A stretch of 8,734 nt of DNA, taken from Firmicutes bacterium UBA6648 (GTDB lineage: Bacteria > Bacillota > Clostridia > Peptostreptococcales > Anaerovoracaceae). Position 1 is the stretch's first letter; every line of letters starts with the position of its first letter. The stretch is taken from NCBI GenBank assembly GCA_002455605.1, contig DKLE01000111.1, positions 7,441 to 16,174 on the forward strand. Direction: 5' to 3'. A model generated the notes under the pieces. That model was given only the letters and a program-made list of their open reading frames with translations. It made no database searches and was not told where the DNA came from. Below are positions 1-5,494 of this stretch, one piece after another. A program made the translations under genes and the position numbers.

Positions 1-2337
1 AAATATGGTTATTCAATTGGACTATCTAATACTTGTGGACTTGCTGGGCTGCTTCACGATATGGGAAAGTTTACGGATGAATTTTGTGATTATTTTTGGA
101 GGTCAGTTAGTCAACAAGCTTACGGACAATCTGTGGAAAAAGGAACCGTACCTCATGGACGTCATGGAGCCATCATGGTAATGGAAAGATATCATAAGGG
201 ATCTATTTATGAAAAAATAACGGCTGAGATTTTAGCCATGACTATTTGCTATCATCATGGAGGAATGGAAGATTTTTTATCTCCCGATCTAACAATTAAG
301 CTTAAGGAAAAAACTGAAAATAAGGATGAAAGATATCAGCAGGCTTTAAATCGGTTTTTAGAGAGAGTTTGTGGTTATGAAGAACTGGATGCATTATTTC
401 ACGATTCTGTTAATGAAATCGAACGGATTATATCTCAAATAATAAAAAACAAAGAGATAAACAATATGTTCAGTATCCATCTATTGGTAAAATATGTATA
501 TAGCTGCCTAATAGATGCGGACAGATATGATACCTATTTATTTATGTCCAAAGCTGATGAAAAATCAGAGATTGATTATAAAGAGCTTTGGATGAATTTT
601 AGTGATCACTTATCTATCAGGGAAAAATCTTTTCTACAAAAAGAGCATAAAACAGAATTGGAGGAGAAAATTGCAGGCCTAAGAAATGACATTTTGGAAC
701 AGTGCAGGACTTTCAGTGTGAATCCTTCAGGAATATATACGTTAACTGTACCAACGGGAGGAGGAAAAACTCTTTCCAGCTTGAGGTATGCTATAGAACA
801 TGCCATAGAATATGAAAAAAAGCATATTATGTATATTTTACCTTTTACTACGATCATAGAACAAAATGCCGAAGAGGTAAGAAGCATATTAGAAGCCAAA
901 GAATATCTGCTGGAGCATCATTCTAATGTTTTAGCGGAAGGGGAAGAGGATGACGATGAGTTCAGGAGAAAATACAGATTGTTAACAGAACAGTGGGATT
1001 CCCCTATTATTTTCACAACAATGGTTCAATTCCTAAACACGTTTTTTGCATCGGGGACTCAGAGTATGAGGAGGATGCACAATATTAGCGACTCTATAAT
1101 AATATTTGATGAAATACAGGCATTGCCAGTAAAATGTATTTCTATGTTCAACGAAACAGTCAAATTTTTATCAGAGTTCGCACAGAATACAGTGCTCCTA
1201 TGTACTGCAACTCAACCCTTATTGCATAAAGTTAAAAATCCGTTGAAAGTTGACGGTGAGATAATTGAAGATATGATAGATAAATTTCATCAATTTAAGA
1301 GAGTAGAAGTATTAGATAAGCGTGAAAAGAAAAAATTTACTTACGACAGATTAATTGATTTTATTGATGAACAAATTCAGGCAGAAGTATCTATATTAAT
1401 TATACTAAATACTAAGATAACCGCAGAAAATGTTTTTAAGAAGTTGAAAAAGCAGCACGATAAAACGGATTTGGATTTATATTATTTAAGCACAAATTTA
1501 TGTCCATTACATCGAAAGGAAAATATTGCGGAAATAAAAGAAAGATTGAAAGAAGGAAAAAAATTAATATGTGTAAGTACACAACTAATTGAGGCGGGAG
1601 TGGACATCAGCTTTTCTTGTGTTATAAGGCATATCGCAGGGATGGACTCTATAGCGCAGGCGGCTGGCAGAGGAAACCGGCATGGTGAATGTGAGACGAA
1701 ATATGCGTATATCTTTGAGCTAGAGGATGAGAAATTGGGAAATTTGGATGAAATTGCTTTAGGAGAGAAACACACTGAAGAATTGCTAGATATATTTAAA
1801 AATGCTCCTGAAAAATTCGAAAATGAATTGTTATCACCCATGGCTATGGAACGGTATTACTCATTGTTTCTGAATGATAAAAAGATACAGGAAAAATTGG
1901 ACTATCCTGTAGAAACAAATTATGGACAAAGAAAATTGTTCGAGATGTTGAGTGCAGTAAAAGAAAAGTCGGATTATGAAGAAAGATATGGGACGAAATT
2001 CCCGCTTGAAATGGCTTTTCAACTAAAAACTGCAGCAAAATACTTCCAGGTAATTGATGAGTGTTCTATTTCTGTATTAGTACCTTATAATGAAGGGAAA
2101 ACTTTCATATTAGAATTAAATGGACAGGCAAGGATGGAAGAAAAAAAGAAAATGATTAGAAAAGCACAACAATATATGGTTAATTTATCACAAGGAGTGT
2201 TCGAACAACTGAAAAGGAATGGGGGTATAGTTTTTAATACAGAAAGTGAAATTTGGAGTTTAAATGAAGAATTTTATGATGAGGAATTAGGGGTAGTAGT
2301 GGAGGGCAGAAAGATGAAAGCATTAGTTGGCTATTAG
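1..2337 (+). CDS. cas3: Cas3 HD nuclease-helicase, type I-C, 5'-truncated by window edge
   Basis: This is the nuclease-helicase recruited by Cascade to nick and degrade the displaced target strand. The frame is open from base 1, and the HD motif (GLLHDMGK, His-Asp at 55-60) lies just upstream of the first in-frame ATG at 61. That ATG is therefore internal and the true start is left of the window. The HD domain continues with histidines at 154 and 163, a His-His pair at 253-258 (YHHGG) and aspartates near 514-522. The superfamily 2 helicase follows: Walker A TVPTGGGKT (745-771), DEIQ box (1108-1119), CTATQP motif III (1201-1218), STQLIEAGVD and motif VI QAAGRGNR (1657-1680). All motifs look intact and the visible 778 residues are near full length for Cas3. 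It is separated from the other cas genes by about 480 bp, so it may be a separate transcription unit. Confidence 0.96.
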   Translation, partial: KYGYSIGLSNTCGLAGLLHDMGKFTDEFCDYFWRSVSQQAYGQSVEKGTVPHGRHGAIMVMERYHKGSIYEKITAEILAMTICYHHGGMEDFLSPDLTIKLKEKTENKDERYQQALNRFLERVCGYEELDALFHDSVNEIERIISQIIKNKEINNMFSIHLLVKYVYSCLIDADRYDTYLFMSKADEKSEIDYKELWMNFSDHLSIREKSFLQKEHKTELEEKIAGLRNDILEQCRTFSVNPSGIYTLTVPTGGGKTLSSLRYAIEHAIEYEKKHIMYILPFTTIIEQNAEEVRSILEAKEYLLEHHSNVLAEGEEDDDEFRRKYRLLTEQWDSPIIFTTMVQFLNTFFASGTQSMRRMHNISDSIIIFDEIQALPVKCISMFNETVKFLSEFAQNTVLLCTATQPLLHKVKNPLKVDGEIIEDMIDKFHQFKRVEVLDKREKKKFTYDRLIDFIDEQIQAEVSILIILNTKITAENVFKKLKKQHDKTDLDLYYLSTNLCPLHRKENIAEIKERLKEGKKLICVSTQLIEAGVDISFSCVIRHIAGMDSIAQAAGRGNRHGECETKYAYIFELEDEKLGNLDEIALGEKHTEELLDIFKNAPEKFENELLSPMAMERYYSLFLNDKKIQEKLDYPVETNYGQRKLFEMLSAVKEKSDYEERYGTKFPLEMAFQLKTAAKYFQVIDECSISVLVPYNEGKTFILELNGQARMEEKKKMIRKAQQYMVNLSQGVFEQLKRNGGIVFNTESEIWSLNEEFYDEELGVVVEGRKMKALVGY

Positions 2338-2348
2338 AAAGGAATATC

Positions 2349-2372
2349 CCCTATTCACCTAAATGAATAGGG
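2349..2372 (-). terminator. 9-bp hairpin after cas3, likely end of the minus-strand guide RNA
   Basis: CCCTATTCA (2349-2357) and TGAATAGGG (2364-2372) form a perfect 9-bp stem with a 6-nt loop. It begins 12 nt after the cas3 stop codon. Read on the minus strand it is followed by GATATTCCTTTCT, a weak U-rich tail; on the plus strand no T-run follows. It lies one spacer length (about 36 nt) beyond the degenerate repeat, so it probably terminates the CRISPR-like RNA and may also shape the cas3 mRNA 3' end. The weak U-tract keeps confidence moderate. Confidence 0.5.
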
Positions 2373-2408
2373 AACGATCCGATTACGATTACAATAGACC
2401 ATGTTATT

Positions 2409-2440
2409 ATTTCAATCCACACCACAACGTGATGGCTTAT
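2409..2440 (-). repeat. Degenerate CRISPR repeat (pseudo-repeat)
   Basis: Aligned without gaps to the 32-nt array repeat, this minus-strand segment matches at 22 positions: the 3' block GTGTGGATTGAAAT is identical (14 of 14), the central TCACG is kept, and the 5' half is otherwise diverged. It can still fold (CATCAC, loop GTT, GTGGTG with one G-T wobble), so stem and crRNA 5' handle are preserved while the stem sequence has changed. Such a unit could still be handled by Cas5c and loaded into Cascade while being a poor substrate for recombination with the array. Confidence 0.85.
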
Positions 2441-2449
2441 ACAATTAGA

Positions 2450-2478
2450 ATATTAGCCATCGCATGATTTTATAACAA
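2450..2478 (-). promoter_or_regulatory. Candidate promoter of the CRISPR-like guide RNA
   Basis: On the minus strand TTGTTA (2478-2473) and TAATAT (2455-2450) are separated by 17 bp, each matching the sigma-70/SigA consensus at 4 of 6 positions. Transcription would start near 2443, a few bases before the degenerate repeat at 2440. A 7-bp dyad, GATGGCT (2431-2437) and AGCCATC (2455-2461), overlaps the -10 region and the 5' end of the repeat. AT-rich sequence yields such matches easily. Confidence 0.4.
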
Positions 2479-2501
2479 AAAAGGAACAATATACCTTCAA
2501 T

Positions 2502-2507
2502 TATAAT
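2502..2507 (+). promoter_or_regulatory. Candidate -10 box upstream of the small ORF and cas5c operon
   Basis: A perfect TATAAT hexamer lies 62 bp before the ATG of the small ORF. I see no convincing -35 element at 16-18 bp upstream. If used, transcription would start near 2514 and the Cascade target (2528-2544) would lie just inside the transcribed region, as a roadblock. A weaker alternative, TATTAT at 2535-2540, would place the target directly on the -10. This promoter could serve both the small ORF and the downstream cas genes. Confidence 0.35.
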
Positions 2508-2527
2508 ACTATATTAGTAAAAATGTT

Positions 2528-2544
2528 TAGACCATATTATTGAA
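2528..2544 (-). promoter_or_regulatory. Cascade target site: TTC PAM plus seed match to the CRISPR-like RNA
   Basis: Read on the minus strand, 2544-2542 is TTC and 2541-2528 is AATAATATGGTCTA. The pseudo-spacer starts AATAACATGGTCTA: 13 of 14 positions agree and the only mismatch is at position 6, which is flipped out and unread in type I Cascade-bound guides. TTC is the established type I-C PAM. Identity ends at position 15. The site is 26-42 nt upstream of the small ORF's start codon, between a TATAAT box and the Shine-Dalgarno sequence, where bound Cascade would block transcription. Confidence 0.82.
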
Positions 2545-2569
2545 ATATATGGAACGAGGAGGTGCAAGA

Positions 2570-2668
2570 ATGAAGTATAATTTTAATTTTTCGATTAAGA
2601 TTAGTATTAATTATTGTGATGACACTCTTTATTTTATTAAAAACAAAGCACGCAAAATTACAAGTTAA
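2570..2668 (+). CDS. 32-aa ORF, candidate CreT-like toxin or leader peptide
   Basis: ATG at 2570 is preceded by AGGAGGTG (2557-2564), with 7 nt between AGGAGG and the start, among the strongest ribosome binding sites in the window. The ORF encodes MKYNFNFSIKISINYCDD and continues to a TAA at 2666-2668. It is rich in Asn, Ile, Lys and Phe with a basic C-terminus (KNKARK), and has no clear membrane segment or recognisable domain. The guide-RNA target lies immediately upstream, the position of creT in CreTA modules, where a small toxic RNA or peptide is silenced by Cascade plus CreA. I see no tandem rare Arg codons like those in the haloarchaeal CreT. It could instead be a leader peptide of the cas5c operon. 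The ORF and RBS are seen directly; toxicity is inferred. Confidence 0.6.
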   Translation: MKYNFNFSIKISINYCDDTLYFIKNKARKITS

Positions 2669-2682
2669 ATTTACATAGTGAG

Positions 2683-2690
2683 AAGGGAGG
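2683..2690 (+). promoter_or_regulatory. Displaced Shine-Dalgarno sequence of cas5c
   Basis: AAGGGAGG is a strong Shine-Dalgarno sequence with no ATG, GTG or TTG at usable distance: the next bases are AATAC and then a 120-bp palindromic element. Beyond the element come TT and the cas5c ATG codons at 2818 and 2824. Removing 2696-2815 would leave 7 nt to the first ATG or 13 nt to the second. The region directly upstream of 2818 has no other Shine-Dalgarno sequence, so this is probably the ancestral cas5c site. Confidence 0.6.
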
Positions 2691-2695
2691 AATAC

Positions 2696-2815
2696 AATAT
2701 TTTAAATTAGTTGAATAATTACAGTAAAAATAATCATCCATGCCATTGCTCTTGTAATGGCATGTACACAATGAATGATGGATAAATAAGATTTTAAAGA
2801 CTAATTTAAAATATT
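2696..2815. mobile_element. 120-bp MITE-like element with perfect 16-bp terminal inverted repeats
   Basis: AATATTTTAAATTAGT at 2696-2711 is the exact reverse complement of 2800-2815. Inside, CATGCCATT (2739-2747) and AATGGCATG (2756-2764) form a second perfect 9-bp stem with an 8-nt loop. No ORF of note lies within. Size, terminal inverted repeats and lack of coding capacity resemble a MITE. A TA at 2693-2694 and another at 2817-2818 could be a target duplication of the IS630/mariner type, but the boundaries are uncertain. It may instead be a native structured 5' UTR. It separates the Shine-Dalgarno sequence (2683-2690) from the cas5c start codon, and folding of the outer stem would bring them back together. 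Confidence 0.6.
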
Positions 2816-2823
2816 TTATGTGT

Positions 2824-3549
2824 ATGGAGAATGCAATTACTTATCGTGTATATGGACGATACGCACTATTCACTGATCCAGTAACCAAAATAGGTGGTGA
2901 AAAGATGACTTTAATGGTTCCAACTTACCAGGCATTAGTAGGTATTACAGAATCTATTTATTGGAAGCCCAGTATAAAATGGGTAATTGATAAGGTGCGA
3001 ATCATGAAACCAATAAAAACAGAATCAAAGGGGATTCGGCCTATTCATTATAGTGGCGGTAATGATTTAGCTTATTATACCTATTTAAATGATGTTGAAT
3101 ATCAGGTAAAAGCCCACTTTGAATTTAATTATAATCGAAAGGATTTAGAGGCAGATTTTAATGAAAATAAACATTACTTTATAGCCAAAAGATGTCTGGA
3201 AAAAGGTGGTCGAAGAGATATTTTTCTTGGAGTAAGAGAGTGTCAAGGATATGTAGAGCCGTGTAAATTTGAATCTGGAGAAGGTTATTATGATAATTAT
3301 GGTGAATTAGGATTTGGTATGCAGTTTTTTGGATTTTCTTATCCGGATGATAATGGAGAAAACCGTTTTTATGCCAGGTTTTGGGAACCTAAAATGGTAA
3401 ACGGTATTATAGAATTTGGACAAGCTCAGGACCATACGAAGATAAGGGAGCTCCACAAATACCAAATGAAAACCTTTTCAGACGGCATTAACTTTAGGGG
3501 AGTCAATGAAGAAGGATTATTAGAGGGGTATGAGGAGGATGAGGCATGA
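2824..3549 (+). CDS. cas5: Cas5c (Cas5d) crRNA-processing endoribonuclease and Cascade subunit
   Basis: In type I-C, which lacks Cas6, Cas5c cleaves pre-crRNA at the base of the repeat hairpin and stays on the 5' handle in Cascade. The family N-terminus YGRYALFTDP-TKIGGEK is present, followed by VPTYQALVGITESIYWKP, KAHFEFN and NKHYFIAKRCLEKGGRRDIFLGVRECQGYVEPC (family blocks, seen in this order). Counting from ATG 2824, the expected catalytic residues fall at Tyr46, Lys116 and His117, the numbering of the characterised Bacillus halodurans enzyme, so I prefer 2824; the in-frame ATG at 2818 would add Met-Cys. Neither start has a nearby Shine-Dalgarno sequence; the likely one is beyond the inverted-repeat element. 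The stop overlaps the cas8c start by 4 nt (ATGA), suggesting translational coupling. The length of about 241 aa is normal. Confidence 0.95.
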   Translation: MENAITYRVYGRYALFTDPVTKIGGEKMTLMVPTYQALVGITESIYWKPSIKWVIDKVRIMKPIKTESKGIRPIHYSGGNDLAYYTYLNDVEYQVKAHFEFNYNRKDLEADFNENKHYFIAKRCLEKGGRRDIFLGVRECQGYVEPCKFESGEGYYDNYGELGFGMQFFGFSYPDDNGENRFYARFWEPKMVNGIIEFGQAQDHTKIRELHKYQMKTFSDGINFRGVNEEGLLEGYEEDEA

Positions 3550-5441
3550 GCTGGTTAACTTCCTTATATAAAACTTATGAAAATCTTTCTCAGGTTGATG
3601 GCGGAATAATAGGGCTTTTACCTATAGCGCATACAACACAAAATGCCCAGATTGAAGTAACTATTAATCAGGCAAGCCAATTTGTGTCTGCAATGGTTGT
3701 GGAGAAAAAGCAAGCGGAGACATTAATTCCATGCACGGAAGAATCTGCAGGACGTTCTGGAAAAACACCTATCCATCATCCCCTTATGGACAAGCTTCAA
3801 TATATGGCAGCAGATTATGCAGCTTTTGGCGGAGAAAAAGGCTCTAAGTTTCATGTAAAGTATATAGAAGATTTACGTAAATGGTGCAGTTCTAATTATA
3901 GTAACAAGAAAGTCAAAATATTACTTCAATATCTGGAAAAAGGCAATCTAATTAGTGATTTAGTAGAAGCGGGAGTACTCCATTGTGATAAGGATAGTAA
4001 GTTGATTGAAAAATGGACAGATAAAGCTACTACACCGGAAATTTATAAAGTGACCCCAGGAAATCAAAGCGACGCTTTTGTTCGATTCCGTGTGATATGT
4101 GATGAGGATAATACGACCGCTTTGTGGGAGGATCAAAGATTGCAAAATGATTATATTAAATATTATTTAAGTAGGCGCAGTAAGAATGGAGTATGCAGTG
4201 TTACAGGCGAAGAGTGTTCTTGTACAGTGAATCATCCAAATAAAATCAGAAATACAGGAGATAAAGCAAAATTAATTTCGGCCAATGACAGTTCAGGTCT
4301 TACATACAAAGGGAGATTTTTAGACTTTGATGAAGCAGCTTTAATTAGTTATGAGATTTCTCAAAAGGCACACAATGCCCTTAAGTATCTAATTAAAAAG
4401 CAAGGCAGGAGTTACGGTTCAACAAAAGTATTTCTATTGTGGAGTGCAAAGGGTTTTTATATGCCAGGTATATATGAAGATTCATTAGAAGCACTCCTGC
4501 AAGACACTGAAAAAAAGGAATATACTGCAGAAATCTCTGCAAAAAACTTTAACGATTTTATAAGTGGTTTTAGATGTAAGGACCTACAGAGTCAGGAAGA
4601 TATTGCTATTATAGGTGTTGATTCCGCAACTACTGGCCGTATGGCCATAACGTTTTATAGGGAGATTCTGCAAAATGAACTGGTAGACAGAGTTTTGGAG
4701 TGGCATAAAAGCTGCGAATGGAAACATAGATATCACTTTGATAAAGACAATAAGCTTTTAGAGTTTATGGGCGCTCCTTCTCCAAAGGATATTGCATTAG
4801 CAGCATTTGGAACGGAAAGAACTTTTCTTGAAATTGATAATAAACTTGGTGCCGTTACAGTTGAGAGAGTATTGCACTGCATTATTGATGGAGATGCTTT
4901 ACCGTATGATATTGTACAAAGTGCTTTCAGGAATGTTTGTCATCCTCAAAATTATAAAAATATAAACAATTGGAGAAAAGTACTCAGCATTTGTTGCTCA
5001 TTAGTAAAAAAATATAAGTACGATAAGAGTAATCAATTAAATAGGGAGGAATGGACTGTGGAATTACAAAAAGAGTGTACGGATTTAGCTTATCTTTGTG
5101 GTCGAATGCTTGCGGTAGCGGATATGATTGAAGGTAAAGCATTATACCTGAAAGGTGAAACAAGAGAGACCGCTGCGATGCGATACTTTACCAAATTTCA
5201 GGAGCATCCTAATTCGACATGGATGATTATCTGCAAGTCTCTGATACCATATTTTAACTATTTAGAAAATAAGGTACCGGGATTAAAAGAATATTTTCAA
5301 AAGCGATTGGAAGAAATATCTTCGAAAATACCACAAGAAGAATTTAAGGAAGCAAAAAATCTTGATGGCACTATGGCGCTTGGCTTTTTTTCACAATTAA
5401 ATGAGGGTTTTACGAAAAAAGTTTCCCAAGAGGAAGAGTAA
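3546..5441 (+). CDS. cas8c: Cas8c (Csd1) large subunit of type I-C Cascade
   Basis: This is the large Cascade subunit that recognises the PAM and helps recruit Cas3. The 631-aa length fits Cas8c. It has the N-terminal MSWLTSLYKTYENL, an FVRFRV segment near residues 178-183, and the family block GVCSVTGEECSC with a following HP near 215-231, leading into a stretch ending RFLDFDEAALISY (about 257-269). GAGGAGG at 3532-3538 sits 7 nt before the ATG, which overlaps the cas5c stop. The C-terminal helical part (from about residue 505) has its own internal ribosome binding site and is annotated separately as Cas11c. No frameshift or missing region is visible. The signature gene assigns the locus to subtype I-C. 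Confidence 0.95.
   Translation: MSWLTSLYKTYENLSQVDGGIIGLLPIAHTTQNAQIEVTINQASQFVSAMVVEKKQAETLIPCTEESAGRSGKTPIHHPLMDKLQYMAADYAAFGGEKGSKFHVKYIEDLRKWCSSNYSNKKVKILLQYLEKGNLISDLVEAGVLHCDKDSKLIEKWTDKATTPEIYKVTPGNQSDAFVRFRVICDEDNTTALWEDQRLQNDYIKYYLSRRSKNGVCSVTGEECSCTVNHPNKIRNTGDKAKLISANDSSGLTYKGRFLDFDEAALISYEISQKAHNALKYLIKKQGRSYGSTKVFLLWSAKGFYMPGIYEDSLEALLQDTEKKEYTAEISAKNFNDFISGFRCKDLQSQEDIAIIGVDSATTGRMAITFYREILQNELVDRVLEWHKSCEWKHRYHFDKDNKLLEFMGAPSPKDIALAAFGTERTFLEIDNKLGAVTVERVLHCIIDGDALPYDIVQSAFRNVCHPQNYKNINNWRKVLSICCSLVKKYKYDKSNQLNREEWTVELQKECTDLAYLCGRMLAVADMIEGKALYLKGETRETAAMRYFTKFQEHPNSTWMIICKSLIPYFNYLENKVPGLKEYFQKRLEEISSKIPQEEFKEAKNLDGTMALGFFSQLNEGFTKKVSQEEE
5058..5441 (+). CDS. cas11c: Cas11c small subunit from internal translation within cas8c
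   Basis: Type I-C Cascade contains Cas11c, made from an internal start in the 3' part of cas8c (known for the family). Here AGGGAGG (5043-5049) lies 8 nt upstream of an in-frame GTG at 5058, giving a 127-aa protein beginning M(V)ELQKECTDLAYLCGRML and ending with the cas8c stop. Size and predicted helical character fit the small subunit. The ATG at 5051 is out of frame and only 1 nt from the Shine-Dalgarno sequence, so GTG is the better choice. Cas11c would form the Cascade belly that stabilises the R-loop. Confidence 0.75.
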   Translation: MELQKECTDLAYLCGRMLAVADMIEGKALYLKGETRETAAMRYFTKFQEHPNSTWMIICKSLIPYFNYLENKVPGLKEYFQKRLEEISSKIPQEEFKEAKNLDGTMALGFFSQLNEGFTKKVSQEEE

Positions 5442-5494
5442 GTTAAAACAAAAAATAAAGAGTAAACGAGAGTGATAATAATTGGAGGTTTATT

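Larger units (their letters stand above)
2349..2443 (-). ncRNA. CRISPR-repeat-like guide RNA, creA/creR-like
   Basis: This is a predicted small RNA of about 95 nt, read on the minus strand: one degenerate CRISPR repeat (2440-2409), a spacer-like stretch beginning AATAACATGGTCTA (from 2408 downward) and a terminal hairpin (2372-2349). The layout resembles a mini-CRISPR that has lost its second repeat. The first 14 nt match the TTC-flanked site at 2528-2541 with one mismatch at position 6, and matching stops after that. In known CreA and CreR RNAs such short seed-type complementarity lets Cascade bind and repress without Cas3 cleavage. The 5' end is inferred from a candidate promoter (2450-2478) and the 3' end from the hairpin. 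Whether it is an antitoxin (CreA) or a cas autorepressor (CreR) cannot be settled from sequence. Confidence 0.78.

Noticed and set aside
61..63. ATG at 61 as the cas3 start
   Set aside because: The catalytic His-Asp pair of the HD domain is encoded at 55-60, upstream of this codon in the same open frame, so the gene starts before the window.
606..899. Minus-strand open frame inside cas3 (and similar ones at 1482-1841, 1844-2038, 3960-4145, 5683-6000, 6292-6489, 6621-6860)
   Set aside because: All lie opposite strongly supported cas genes, carry no recognisable motifs and look like shadow frames.
2409..2440. Pseudo-repeat as a mere leftover of a second CRISPR array
   Set aside because: There is only one unit, but its handle and hairpin are preserved and the adjoining spacer-like sequence matches a PAM-flanked site nearby, which a decaying remnant would not explain.
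5051..5053. ATG at 5051 as an internal start in cas8c
   Set aside because: It is out of the cas8c frame, and only 1 nt from the Shine-Dalgarno sequence. The in-frame GTG at 5058 is better spaced.
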